From: Candidatus Kryptoniota bacterium
Lineage (GTDB): Bacteria; Bacteroidota; Ignavibacteria; Kryptoniales; JAKASW01
Direction of reading: 5' to 3'
NCBI GenBank assembly: GCA_036567965.1
Contig: DATCTN010000019.1
Coordinates: forward strand, 57,410-121,409
DNA: 64,000 bases
In this document: in pieces, positions 25,422 through 34,340 of the stretch
Layout of the letters: the number at the start of each line of letters is the position of its first letter
Position numbering within the stretch: the first letter of the stretch is position 1
The notes under the pieces: model-generated
The model's input: the letters and a program-made list of their open reading frames with translations, nothing else
Database searches by the model: none
What the model was told of the DNA's origin: nothing
Position numbers and translations under genes: made by a program

Positions 25422-26876
25422 TTAACCTTTCCGTCTAACGATCCTTAATTCGCCCTTGTTTGGAAATCTAAGAATAAGGAGCAACACAATGAAAGTCACC
25501 AAACCAGAAATCTTCAGGACTTGTTCATTCAATGAAAAGAATAGAGTGTTGCGGTAAGCGAACAGCAAGACGACGACCCCGAGCGATAAACCGATCTTTG
25601 TCAATCTTGCCGTTTCGTACTGGACCGGATAGAACTTCTGAGAGACAATGTAGATCGCAATTGCCATTCCGCCGTACGCCAAGAAAGTCGCCCACGCAGC
25701 ACCGAACATCCCGAACTTCGGGATCAGGAGGAGATTTGCGATGACATTGATTGCAGCTCCGATGCCGGTGATGTATGGGAGATGTGCGGTTTTCTTCTCG
25801 ATGTATATTCCTGCCATCAGATTCACGTAAATTCCATTGAAGAGATACCCAATGAGTACGATAGGGACTATCCCCAGGCCCGACCAGTACGCCGGGTTTA
25901 TAATGAATCTGCCGAACACTCTAAACTTGACAAGATCATCTATATACAGAGTGACCAATAGGACCACTATCGAGCTGAATAATGTAAAATAGGTCAAGAT
26001 GCGTGAGAAGAGATCCTTGGCGTTGGGGTCGTTCGCGTGTGTCAGGAAGAACGGGCGCCAGGCATAATCGTACATGGACACGATTAGCATCATTAATATA
26101 CCGAGTCTGTAATTTGCCTGGTAGATTCCCACCGTGCTTTCATTTGTCAGCGCGAGGAGTATCGGCCTGTCGATTACCTGGACCATCATAGCGGCAAGTC
26201 CCGCAGGTATGTACGGCAGTCCAAACTTGAGAAGCGCGCGGAATAGCTCGAGGTTATACTTTGGCGCGAACATCCGCAAGATCGTGGGTGAAAGGAGGAT
26301 CAGCGTTACCCCAGACGCGATGACCCCGCTAATAAAAATTCCCTCGATGCCGGCATGAAATTTCACGAGGAGGACCACGTTTGACGCGACGTTAACAACA
26401 ATGTTGATGACTTTGACTGAGGCGAACAATTTTACCTTGCGCTGAAGTCGCAGAGCTGCGAATGGAACTACCGACATTGAATCAAGTATCAGTATTATCG
26501 CCGAATAACGGATCGTGTCAGCGAATTGAACCGGTACCTGGATAAGCGGCGCAAGGTGTATGCTCGCGGCAAATAATATTGAGGAGAAGATGACAGAAGT
26601 TATAAAAACAGAAATGAAGGGTGTCGTGAAAATCTCTCTGTCGTTGCCGATCTCTCTTGTCGAAGCATACTTGAAATACGCTGATTCCATTCCGTAGATA
26701 TAGATGATGTTCATGAACGCAATGTAGGAGTAAACGGTTGCGACTATTCCATATTGAGATGTGGAAAGTACATTTGTGTAGAAAGGAACGAGGAGAAAAT
26801 TGAGGAACCTGCCGATGATTGTGCTGACGCCGTAGACGGCGGTGTCGGCACCAAGAGATTTTATTTTGTCAAGCAA
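25422..26876 (-). CDS. Wzx-like polysaccharide flippase
   Basis: A 484-residue membrane protein with about 12-14 hydrophobic helices, of the oligosaccharide flippase / MATE-like (MVF) group. The N-terminus DTAVYGVSTIIGRFLNFLL...YTNVLSTSQYGIVATVYS is characteristic of the polysaccharide_synt family, which flips lipid-linked sugars across the inner membrane during O-antigen or capsule synthesis. A TTG start is used at 26876 and no obvious Shine-Dalgarno precedes it, so the start is less certain than the call. No glycosyltransferases adjoin it, so the linked polysaccharide cannot be named. It ends just before the T9SS peptidase on the same strand. Confidence 0.85.
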   Translation of the reverse strand: MLDKIKSLGADTAVYGVSTIIGRFLNFLLVPFYTNVLSTSQYGIVATVYSYIAFMNIIYIYGMESAYFKYASTREIGNDREIFTTPFISVFITSVIFSSILFAASIHLAPLIQVPVQFADTIRYSAIILILDSMSVVPFAALRLQRKVKLFASVKVINIVVNVASNVVLLVKFHAGIEGIFISGVIASGVTLILLSPTILRMFAPKYNLELFRALLKFGLPYIPAGLAAMMVQVIDRPILLALTNESTVGIYQANYRLGILMMLIVSMYDYAWRPFFLTHANDPNAKDLFSRILTYFTLFSSIVVLLVTLYIDDLVKFRVFGRFIINPAYWSGLGIVPIVLIGYLFNGIYVNLMAGIYIEKKTAHLPYITGIGAAINVIANLLLIPKFGMFGAAWATFLAYGGMAIAIYIVSQKFYPVQYETARLTKIGLSLGVVVLLFAYRNTLFFSLNEQVLKISGLVTFIVLLLILRFPNKGELRIVRRKG

Positions 26877-27029
26877 CCGTCTGACGAAAACTTGTTACGC
26901 AATGACTCAAAACCTTTTCGGTGAGTTCTGCCGAGGAGAGAAAAGTTAGCCCGACTGTTGCCGTAGAAGAGGATTGAAAGTATCCGGAAATAAGTGATCT
27001 TGACGTCGGATCTTCTCTCGAAACCGAGG

Positions 27030-27215
27030 TCACTCCTTTTTCGCGTCCTTTCCACCGTCATCATCGATGAGCATTATGGGGATATCGTTCTCTACCCGGT
27101 AAACGTGCCCACATTTCTTGCACGTCAGTGTATTTTTCTCCGTGCTGTAATCCAGGTCGCCCCGGCAATCCGGTTTCGGGCAGCAGAGTATTTCGAGCAA
27201 TTCCTTCTTAAGCAT
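27030..27215 (-). CDS. Trm112-family small zinc protein
   Basis: A 61-residue protein matching the bacterial Trm112/YcaR-type family: MLKKELLEILCCPKPDCRG, then TCKKCGHVYRVENDIPIML. Two Cys pairs (CCPKPDC and CKKC) would hold one zinc. In yeast Trm112 activates methyltransferases; bacterial versions are small accessory proteins of uncertain partner. The ATG is well supported by AAGGAG about 8 bases upstream. It lies between a thioesterase gene and a flippase gene on the same strand, with gaps over 120 bp on both sides. Confidence 0.85.
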   Translation of the reverse strand: MLKKELLEILCCPKPDCRGDLDYSTEKNTLTCKKCGHVYRVENDIPIMLIDDDGGKDAKKE

Positions 27216-27342
27216 ATGGTTCTCCTTATCGAAAATCAGAAATCAATATAGACACAAAAGTTTCGTCGCCTCGATACGAACCGGACAATTGCGCGTGACG
27301 AGCAGGGACACCCGATATGCGACTTCCCGATTTATGATTCAC

Positions 27343-27744
27343 CTAGAGTTTTCCTGAAAGCAAATCGAGAAAAAGAGCCGGCGCCCTGAGGGGCTTGCCT
27401 GTCTTTGCGTCTATGAAACTGTGAACGGTGAATCCCTCAGTCATCTTCTCCGCTCCACGATAGATCTCGTAATCGATTCTGAGCCGGGCCTGAGGCCGGT
27501 CTTTCAATGATGCTACTACGTCTAATACGTCGTCGTATTGTACCTGCTTCAGGTACTTGGCATAGGCTTCCGTTAACGGGAGGAAGAAGCCTGATTGTTC
27601 GAACTGGCGATAAGTCATACCCAGGGAGCGCATCAACTCGGCGCGGCCGACCTCGAAGTATTCAAAATACCGGCCGTTGTAGACGCCGTGCATCTGGTCG
27701 GTTTCCGCGTAACGAACTCTTATACTTGTTTTGATCGAATACAT
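27343..27744 (-). CDS. Acyl-CoA thioesterase, 4HBT hotdog fold (YbgC-like)
   Basis: A 133-residue single hotdog domain. The active-site segment RYAETDQMHGVYNGRYFEYF is typical of the 4HBT/YbgC/FadM group: the Asp before the QMHG turn is the catalytic acid, and the YFE.GR helix follows. It should hydrolyse acyl-CoA or acyl-ACP thioesters, possibly in lipid turnover. It is separated by 15 bases from accA, the first gene of fatty-acid synthesis, and both are on the minus strand, so co-transcription is likely. The substrate chain length is unknown. Confidence 0.85.
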   Translation of the reverse strand: MYSIKTSIRVRYAETDQMHGVYNGRYFEYFEVGRAELMRSLGMTYRQFEQSGFFLPLTEAYAKYLKQVQYDDVLDVVASLKDRPQARLRIDYEIYRGAEKMTEGFTVHSFIDAKTGKPLRAPALFLDLLSGKL

Positions 27745-27759
27745 TAGCCGGGACCGGCC

Positions 27760-28713
27760 TCAACTCCCTGAGAATGAGCCCATCGATCCGAATTTCATGA
27801 TCCTGTTCTCGACGAGTTTTTCTGGCTTGATCTTCCTGAGTGCGTCGAGTTCTTCTACCAGAATCGTCTTCACGGACTCGGCAGCAGCTTTCGGATCCTT
27901 GTGCGCGCCGCCTATGGGTTCGGGTATGATCCTGTCGATAATCTTCTGTGCGAGAAGATCAGGCGCGGTGAGCCTCAGTGCGTCCGCTGCTTGTTCCTTG
28001 AAATCCCAGCTTCGCCAGAGTATCGATGAGCAGGATTCGGGGGCAATGACCGAATACCAGGCATTCTCCATCATCAGTATCCTGTCTCCGACTCCGAGTC
28101 CCAGCGCACCTCCCGAAGCTCCTTCACCGATTACGACAACGACGATTGGGACTCTCAGCTGTGCCATCTCAAACAAATTCCGGGCGATCGCCTCTGCCTG
28201 TCCGCGCTCCTCCGCTTCGATTCCCGGGTAAGCTCCCTGCGTGTCCAGAAGTGTGATTATGGGCTTCCCGAATTTCTCGGCAAGCTTCATCATGCGGAGC
28301 GCCTTCCTGTAGCCCTCCGGGTTCGGCATTCCAAAATTACGGTAAATATTCGACTTCGTGTCGCGGCCTTTCTGCTGGCCGACTACGAGCACTGTCTTCC
28401 CGTTAAGTTTGGCAAAACCCCCGACTATCGCGTGATCGTCACCGAAATACCTGTCACCATGGAGCTCTATGAAATCTGTAGTGATAAGACTTATGTAATC
28501 CAAAGTGTAAGGCCTCTCTGGATGGCGCGCAAGCTGAACTCTCTGCCAGCGCGTTAAATTAGAGTATATGTTGCTCCGCAGCTCGCTAACTCGCGATTCA
28601 AGTTTCTTAATTTCGTCTTCAATATCAAGTTGATCGGACAGCTTCCGCATCTCCTCGATCTTTTGCTCGAGTTCGAGGATCGGCTTTTCAAATTCGAGTA
28701 TTTGTTTGCCCAT
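27760..28713 (-). CDS. accA: Acetyl-CoA carboxylase carboxyltransferase, alpha subunit
   Basis: A 317-residue subunit that, with AccD, transfers the carboxyl group from biotin to acetyl-CoA in the first step of fatty-acid synthesis. Family landmarks are the N-terminal helix [70 protein letters not shown] and [16 protein letters not shown]. The start is placed at the ATG at 28713 because AccA proteins begin with this short M-G/A-x-x-x-L-E-F-E-K-P; the TTG three codons earlier adds nothing. It is transcribed divergently from sppA. accD is not in the window. Confidence 0.96.
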   Translation of the reverse strand: MGKQILEFEKPILELEQKIEEMRKLSDQLDIEDEIKKLESRVSELRSNIYSNLTRWQRVQLARHPERPYTLDYISLITTDFIELHGDRYFGDDHAIVGGFAKLNGKTVLVVGQQKGRDTKSNIYRNFGMPNPEGYRKALRMMKLAEKFGKPIITLLDTQGAYPGIEAEERGQAEAIARNLFEMAQLRVPIVVVVIGEGASGGALGLGVGDRILMMENAWYSVIAPESCSSILWRSWDFKEQAADALRLTAPDLLAQKIIDRIIPEPIGGAHKDPKAAAESVKTILVEELDALRKIKPEKLVENRIMKFGSMGSFSGS

Positions 28714-28795
28714 AAGTGTCAAAAAAAGTAACGAGACGGGGAGTACAAAGTCAAGTGTGACTGGGATTCACTTCTGATATATTTTTTGTTAAAGC

Positions 28796-28824
28796 TTGAA
28801 ATAGATTTATTATGCCATATATTG
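28796..28824 (+). promoter_or_regulatory. Promoter-like site for sppA
   Basis: TTGAAA at 28796-28801 and TATATT at 28818-28823 with a 16-nt spacer, followed by G. This resembles two other sites here (34108 and 53217). The predicted transcript start is about 15 bases before the ATG at 28845. Confidence 0.5.
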
Positions 28825-28844
28825 TAATTGAGTCGGGAGTTAAA

Positions 28845-31310
28845 ATGAACAAGCTGTTCGCGTGTGCGATTGCCGTATCCTGTGTCCTGTCGTTGTCCGG
28901 GTATGCGTGCGGACAGGATATTCTCGTGAATCCACAGAATCAGAAGTACCTCTTTACCGCAGGAACAGATGAGACTCAGGCATTTCTCTATAATCCCGCG
29001 TATCTCGGATTGTACAGCCGCGGGAGTGTGCTCGACGCTTACTATTTCTATCCAAGCACCGGCCAGCTGAATCCGTCGAAGCAGACATTTTACGACTTTG
29101 GAGCGTTTCTTCAAGGCGGGAAGTTCGGCGTGTCTTTCAGAAATGCTGCAACTTCGTCCGAGGACTTGAACCAGTATTCCATCGGTCTTGGACTTGGCGA
29201 CTCCAGGTTTGCGGCGGGCGTGTCGCTGTCGATGACGAACATTACCGGTCTAGGGTCGAGATGGTTTCCCGGTGTAGGTATCATCTGGCGCCCCAATCCG
29301 TTCGTGAGCTTTGGGGCGGCGTACCATAATTTCTCAGAGAGAGCTTTCGGGTTACATCCAATCGAAGAAGCGACGAACTTCGGCGTCAGCGTCCGTCCTC
29401 TTGGAACACCCTTCCTGACTCTCAACGCGGATTTGTCTTCGCCAATCCATGGAGACGGTTACAAACTCGGCATCAATGTCGAACCGCTCCCCGGTCTGGG
29501 ATTCTTTGCGATCTACGACAGATCGGGTTACGGCATCGAAGTAAGTCGCGTTGTGCCGAATTCGAATCCCGGATACATCGGACCCTCTACTCTGTGGGGA
29601 AACAGTCTATCCATAGGTGTAAGCATGAACCTGGGTTCGCACGTTCACGCGGAGGGAGCTTCAAGCTATCAATCGCGGGCGTACGCGGCGACTTATGGCA
29701 GAGTCGTGTTTACCTCCCAGGATATGTCCACAATTCTCCTCGGTCATCGCGTGGCAGAAATAACGATAAGAGGAAATCTCCAGGACGCAAAGGAGCAATC
29801 GTTTTTCTTCCTCAAAGCGAATAAGCCCCTGCTCGAGTATATAGAGGAAATCAAAAAGTGCGGCGACGATCTTTCCATAGCGGCTTTAATACTTAAGATC
29901 TATCCCTTTTCGACCAGCGATAAGTTCTTCTCGCTTTCGGGCGAAACGCAGGAACTTGCGGATGCGGTGAGATACGTCAGGGACAAAGGGAAAAAAGTTT
30001 ATGCATACCTGATGGACGACAGCGGAGTGGATGAACTATATCTTGCCAGCGCCGCCGATGAGATTTACATGGCACCTGTCGCATTCATATCGGGGTACGG
30101 CGTGAATATGGATCTCATAAGGATGAAAGGGCTGTTCGACAAGCTGCACATATCATGGAACGCGCAGACGGCAGGGAAATTTAAATCGACATTTCATACG
30201 ATTTATACTGATTCCGCAACTCCCGAACAGGCTAAACTGATACAGGGACTTGCCGACGACATCTATACCCAGATGCTGAAACAGATCGAGGTGAGTCGCG
30301 GGATAACTTTGCCGGACAGTGTGAAGTCGGCAGTGTCGGGAATTCTCTCGTCCGAAGATGCGGCCGCAGTCCACGTGATCGATGGCGCGGAATATTACGA
30401 TGAATTCAAGAAAGATGTGGACAAAGATCTTTACGGATTGGCTTCCGCGTCAGGTGCGATCGATCCCGCGAACCTACATAGGTACGAGTCTGCATGGGGG
30501 AAGGAGCCGGAAATTGCGGTGATAGGTGTGTATGGATCAATAGTGACCGGGCCAAGCTCGGCTCCCGGACCATTTCCGATCCCGTTTTTGGGGAGCGGGA
30601 GGACGAGTGGATCGGAAACCGTGGCGGCTCAAATCAACGCGGCAGCATCCAACAGCGACATCAAGGCAATCGTATTGCGGGTAAACAGCGGCGGCGGATC
30701 AGCTCTCGCATCGGATCAGATCTACAGAGCATTGACCGAAGCCGCGTCGAAGAAACCGGTTGTGGCATCCTTCGGCAACGTAGCGGCTAGTGGCGGTTAT
30801 TATGTTGCGGCAGGTGCAAAGAGAATTTTCGCCGAACCTGCTTCAGTGACCGGAAGCATCGGGGTCGTCATCTTCTTCCCGGTCCTTACGGATTTTCTTG
30901 AGAAAGACCTTGGGACCAACGTCGAACAATACCGCGCGGGCGAGAACTCCGATCTTCTGTCGCCGTTCCATCGATGGAACGACCAGGATCTGAAGTACAT
31001 CGACGCGTTCCTCAATCAGACCTACATGGATTTCAAGGAAAAAGTTGCCGCCGGAAGAAAGTTGGCACTTGAGAGAGTCGAAGAGCTGGCACAGGGTAAG
31101 GTTTACACCGGAGATCAGGCCAAAAGCCTGAACCTGGTAGATGAATTCGGCGGACTCGACAAAGCGATCCAGTATGCCGCTCGATCAGCCGGAGTATCCG
31201 GTGAATATCAGATTAAAATGTTCACAGTTCCCGGGATTGGGTTCGGAGACTACCTGGGGTTGGGGATAGACATACTGCAAATCATATCTGATTGGAAACT
31301 ATACGACTAA
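28845..31310 (+). CDS. SppA-type S49 peptidase with N-terminal barrel-like domain
   Basis: An 821-residue protein. A signal peptide (MNKLFACAIAVSCVLSLSGYACG) is followed by about 290 residues of beta-rich sequence opening with AFLYNPAYLG, like the NPAGL start of PorV/FadL-type outer-membrane barrels, then alternating Gly/aromatic strands. Residues about 310-800 are two S49 domains. The catalytic dyad of long SppA enzymes is visible: Lys447 in AGKFKSTF of the first domain and Ser649 in NVAASGGYYVAAGA of the second, 202 residues apart, close to the 200 in E. coli SppA (Lys209, Ser409). VTGSIGVV also fits. SppA cleaves left-over signal peptides. A barrel fusion would put it at the outer membrane instead of the inner membrane. 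The ATG at 28845 has GGGAG before it. Confidence 0.88.
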   Translation: MNKLFACAIAVSCVLSLSGYACGQDILVNPQNQKYLFTAGTDETQAFLYNPAYLGLYSRGSVLDAYYFYPSTGQLNPSKQTFYDFGAFLQGGKFGVSFRNAATSSEDLNQYSIGLGLGDSRFAAGVSLSMTNITGLGSRWFPGVGIIWRPNPFVSFGAAYHNFSERAFGLHPIEEATNFGVSVRPLGTPFLTLNADLSSPIHGDGYKLGINVEPLPGLGFFAIYDRSGYGIEVSRVVPNSNPGYIGPSTLWGNSLSIGVSMNLGSHVHAEGASSYQSRAYAATYGRVVFTSQDMSTILLGHRVAEITIRGNLQDAKEQSFFFLKANKPLLEYIEEIKKCGDDLSIAALILKIYPFSTSDKFFSLSGETQELADAVRYVRDKGKKVYAYLMDDSGVDELYLASAADEIYMAPVAFISGYGVNMDLIRMKGLFDKLHISWNAQTAGKFKSTFHTIYTDSATPEQAKLIQGLADDIYTQMLKQIEVSRGITLPDSVKSAVSGILSSEDAAAVHVIDGAEYYDEFKKDVDKDLYGLASASGAIDPANLHRYESAWGKEPEIAVIGVYGSIVTGPSSAPGPFPIPFLGSGRTSGSETVAAQINAAASNSDIKAIVLRVNSGGGSALASDQIYRALTEAASKKPVVASFGNVAASGGYYVAAGAKRIFAEPASVTGSIGVVIFFPVLTDFLEKDLGTNVEQYRAGENSDLLSPFHRWNDQDLKYIDAFLNQTYMDFKEKVAAGRKLALERVEELAQGKVYTGDQAKSLNLVDEFGGLDKAIQYAARSAGVSGEYQIKMFTVPGIGFGDYLGLGIDILQIISDWKLYD

Positions 31311-31351
31311 TTTCTAATTTCAATTAACAAAAAATTATCGGAGCAACATTT

Positions 31352-32515
31352 ATGAAGAAAAGATTATTCACACCAGGGCCTACGCCGATTCCGGAGAGTG
31401 TAATGCTCGCCATGGCGGAGCCGATCATTCATCACAGAAATCCTGAATTTGAAGCAATCCTTACGAGTGTAAATGAAAATTTGAAATATCTCTTCCAGAC
31501 GAAGAATGAAGTCGTGACGCTAACGAGTTCAGGCACCGGGGCGATGGAAGCTGCGGTATCGAATTTATTATCGGCAGGTGACAAAGCGATTTTCGTCAAC
31601 CTCGGGAAATTCGGCGAGCGCTGGGGAGAGATAATGAAAGCTTACGGCGTTGAGCCTGTCGAGATAAAGGTCGAGTGGGGCACGGCGCCGTCGCCGGAAA
31701 TAATTCTTGACGCAATAAAGAATAACCCCACAGTCAAGGCGGTGTACTTGACTCACAGCGAAACTTCGACGGGCGTTTTCACGAACATAAAGGAAATTGC
31801 AAAGGCAGTACACGACAAATACGATATCGCAGTTGTAGTTGACGGCATAACTTCGGTCGGCGCGCATGAAATGAGGTTCGATGACTGGGGACTGGACGCG
31901 ATCGTTACCGGCTCGCAGAAGGGTTTGATGATTCCACCCGGGCTCGCCTTTGCGACGTTGAGCGACAGGGCGAAGAAGATGCTCGAAACTTCGAATCTTC
32001 CGAAATATTATTTCAGCCTGAAGAAGGCGCTGAAAGCACATGCGGGAAACGACACACCGTTCACTCCGGCAATTACGCTCGTCATCGGACTCGAAAAGGC
32101 ACTTCGCATGATAAAAGACGAGACAGTTGAGAGGATCTGGCTCCACCACAGGATACTGTCCGAGGCGGTCAGAAACGGTTGCGAGGCTATCGGCTTGAAA
32201 TTATTTGGCTCGCCGGCGTCACATGCCGTGACCTCCGTTTACGTTCCCGAAGGTGTCGAGTATTCTAAGTTCAATAAGATTCTGAAATTGAAATATGGAA
32301 TTACGACCGCGGGAGGCCAGGAGCACTTGAAGGGAAAGATATTCCGAGTGGCGCATCTCGGATACTACGATGAAGTGGACATTGTAGGTGTTGTCGCGGC
32401 GCTGGAGTGGACACTTCACGACTTGAATTTCAAATTCGAACCGGGATCAGGTGTTACCGCCGTACAAAAAACTTTCGCGAAGTACTCACGTGAGGCAACG
32501 GAGGTGGCAAGATGA
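31352..32515 (+). CDS. Class V aminotransferase, likely in serine synthesis
   Basis: A 387-residue PLP enzyme of the alanine-glyoxylate / serine-pyruvate aminotransferase group. The start FTPGPTPIPESVMLAM is typical, as are TSSGTGAMEAAVSNLL, the cofactor-contacting VVVDGITSVGAHEMRFDDWG and the PLP lysine Lys190 in TGSQKGLMIPPGLAF. It overlaps serA by 4 bases (ATGA). This pairing suggests that it acts as the phosphoserine aminotransferase of the SerA pathway in place of a canonical SerC; that is inference from context, since the family also uses alanine and glyoxylate. It begins 41 bases after the sppA stop. Confidence 0.88.
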   Translation: MKKRLFTPGPTPIPESVMLAMAEPIIHHRNPEFEAILTSVNENLKYLFQTKNEVVTLTSSGTGAMEAAVSNLLSAGDKAIFVNLGKFGERWGEIMKAYGVEPVEIKVEWGTAPSPEIILDAIKNNPTVKAVYLTHSETSTGVFTNIKEIAKAVHDKYDIAVVVDGITSVGAHEMRFDDWGLDAIVTGSQKGLMIPPGLAFATLSDRAKKMLETSNLPKYYFSLKKALKAHAGNDTPFTPAITLVIGLEKALRMIKDETVERIWLHHRILSEAVRNGCEAIGLKLFGSPASHAVTSVYVPEGVEYSKFNKILKLKYGITTAGGQEHLKGKIFRVAHLGYYDEVDIVGVVAALEWTLHDLNFKFEPGSGVTAVQKTFAKYSREATEVAR

Positions 32516-34089
32516 AGATCCTCATTACCGATCCGATCGAGCAGGTGTGCACCGACATACTTCAAAAGGAAGGAATGGAGGTGGACGCAAAGCCGGGTCT
32601 TCCACCGGACGAGATCAAAAAGATCATCGGTGGTTACGATGCGCTGATCGTGCGCAGTGGAACCAAAGTCACGGCGGATATTATCGCGGAGGCGAAGTCC
32701 ATGAAAGTGATCGGGCGTGCAGGAGCCGGGGTTGACAACATTGATGTACCCGCCGCTACCCGGAAGGGCATCATCGTGATGAACACACCGGGCGGGAATA
32801 CGGTCTCCACCGCGGAACACACCATGGCACTCATGCTCTCCATGGCGCGAAATATTCCGCAGTCGTACCGGGATTTGCAGGGGGGGAAGTGGGAACGGAA
32901 GAAATACATGGGGACCGAACTCCTCGGCAAAACGCTTGGTATCGTCGGTCTCGGGAAGGTGGGCAGAGAAGTCGCCTCAAGGGCTAAAGCATTTGGAATG
33001 AATGTGATCGGGTACGATCCGCTTCTCGCGCCGGAAAATGCCGCAAACCTCGGATTGGAGTTGGTTCCTCTCGAAGAGATATTTCACAAATCCGATTTCA
33101 TCACGGTGCACACTCCTCTTACCGAAGAGACTCGGGGACTCTTAGGCGAGAAGACTTTTCCCCTCTGCAAGCAGGGAGTACGCGTCATAAATTGCGCGAG
33201 GGGAGGCATAATAGACGAACAGGCGCTGTTGAAAGCCCTGGAAAGCGGAAAGGTTGCAGGTGCTGCACTTGATGTATATATGAAGGAACCTCCCGGCGAG
33301 AATCCGCTTTTCAATCATCCGAAGGTCGTGGCCACACCTCATCTGGGTGCGTCGACAGAAGAAGCTCAGGAGAAAGTGGCAAAGCAGATCGGCGAGCAAC
33401 TTGTCGATTTCTTCAAGGGAAGGGGCATCGTCGGGGCTGTTAACATCGTGGACTACCAGACAGCCGTTAGCGACGAGATGCGCGCTTATCTCGTGCTTGG
33501 CGAGAAAATCGGTTCTCTGCTTGCTCAGCTCATCACGGGGAAGGTGAAATCCATAACTGCGGCCTATAGTGGCGCACTTCTCCAGAAATCTTCAGAGTTG
33601 TTGTCCACAGCAGTGTTGAAGGGAATGCTTGACAAGTTGATGTTCGCGCCGGTTAACTTTGTGAATGCGCCTGCGATTGCGAAAGAGCTCGGCATCGCCA
33701 TAAGTGAAAAAAAGGAACAGGCAAGTGGTCATTACTCCAACCTTCTGAAAGTTGAAATTGCGACCGACCGGGAGCATAGGAGCATAGCGGGAACTGTATT
33801 CGATGGGAGCGAGATGCGTATCGTCGGAATAGATGATTTCCATTTCGAGATTTTTCCCGAAGGACACTTCCTTTTCTACTCGAACACTGATAGGCCGGGT
33901 ATGCTGGCAGCAGTCGGAGGACTCCTTGCGTCGGCTGATGTAAATATTGCCGATGTCTCTCTCGGGAGATCAGCGCGAGGTGAGCGTGCCCTGACAGTGA
34001 TGGGCGTCGACAGCGAGATACCTGAAAAGGTTCTTCTTCAGCTTACAAAGATTGCCGGAGTATACGAAGTAAAGGCCGTTAGACTGTAA
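32512..34089 (+). CDS. serA: D-3-phosphoglycerate dehydrogenase
   Basis: A 525-residue NAD enzyme starting the phosphorylated serine pathway. In order: the N-terminal substrate half; GRAGAGVDNIDVPAATRKGI; NTPGGNTVSTAEHTMALML; the Rossmann motif GIVGLGKVGREVASRAKAFG; the catalytic Arg region INCARGGIIDEQAL; and the catalytic His in TPHLGASTEEAQ. An intervening (ASB) domain covers residues about 320-450, and a C-terminal ACT domain begins at about 455 (FYSNTDRPGMLAAVGGLLAS). The length is that of the long type 1 enzyme found in Bacillus and Mycobacterium, in which serine feedback through the ACT domain is common. It is coupled to the aminotransferase before it. Confidence 0.95.
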   Translation: MKILITDPIEQVCTDILQKEGMEVDAKPGLPPDEIKKIIGGYDALIVRSGTKVTADIIAEAKSMKVIGRAGAGVDNIDVPAATRKGIIVMNTPGGNTVSTAEHTMALMLSMARNIPQSYRDLQGGKWERKKYMGTELLGKTLGIVGLGKVGREVASRAKAFGMNVIGYDPLLAPENAANLGLELVPLEEIFHKSDFITVHTPLTEETRGLLGEKTFPLCKQGVRVINCARGGIIDEQALLKALESGKVAGAALDVYMKEPPGENPLFNHPKVVATPHLGASTEEAQEKVAKQIGEQLVDFFKGRGIVGAVNIVDYQTAVSDEMRAYLVLGEKIGSLLAQLITGKVKSITAAYSGALLQKSSELLSTAVLKGMLDKLMFAPVNFVNAPAIAKELGIAISEKKEQASGHYSNLLKVEIATDREHRSIAGTVFDGSEMRIVGIDDFHFEIFPEGHFLFYSNTDRPGMLAAVGGLLASADVNIADVSLGRSARGERALTVMGVDSEIPEKVLLQLTKIAGVYEVKAVRL

Positions 34090-34107
34090 GAAACCTCTAT
34101 TTTTCAC

Positions 34108-34136
34108 TTGACAAAGGTAATGAGGCACATTATATT
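34108..34136 (+). promoter_or_regulatory. Strong promoter for the outer-membrane operon
   Basis: TTGACA at 34108-34113, 17-nt spacer, TATATT at 34131-34136, then TC. It has a perfect -35 and five of six bases of the -10. The -10 also reads TATATTTC, close to the Bacteroidota TAnnTTTG element. The predicted start near 34143 leaves a leader of about 200 nt. Confidence 0.65.
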
Positions 34137-34202
34137 TCAGCGAAATTTATGCTGGCTGTGGAGCAGAGAACGGTATTTCATTCAATCCTAACTGAATTCA
34201 CA

Positions 34203-34289
34203 GAGGAAGTATTCACACAGTTACTTCTTCGCATATAGTCTAGACGGTTTTCTTATCAACTATTGTAGGAGGTCATTAGTTAGTTGATA
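34203..34289 (+). promoter_or_regulatory. Structured 5' leader with two hairpins
   Basis: Hairpin 1 pairs GAGGAAGTA (34203-34211) with TACTTCTTC (34222-34230), 9 pairs with one G-U. Hairpin 2 is a perfect 9-bp inverted repeat, TATCAACTA (34254-34262) with TAGTTGATA (34281-34289); its 18-nt loop exposes AGGAGGT (34267-34273), a full Shine-Dalgarno sequence with no good start codon behind it except a TTG at 34284. A regulatory leader is possible. Both arms being close to the real gene start (34341) suggests post-transcriptional control, but this is inference. Confidence 0.5.
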
Positions 34290-34340
34290 TTATCTTTTCA
34301 TTTCTCACCTACTAACAAACTTCACACTCAAGGAGGTAAT

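Noticed and set aside
26861..27064. Minus-strand frame of 67 codons between the Trm112-like and flippase genes
   Set aside because: Overlaps both neighbours slightly and lacks a Shine-Dalgarno site; sequence is basic and unlike a folded protein.
34284..34340. TTG at 34284 as start of the lipoprotein gene
   Set aside because: Would prepend 19 polar residues to a good lipoprotein signal peptide; the AAGGAGG before ATG 34341 is far better. Kept only as part of the leader finding.
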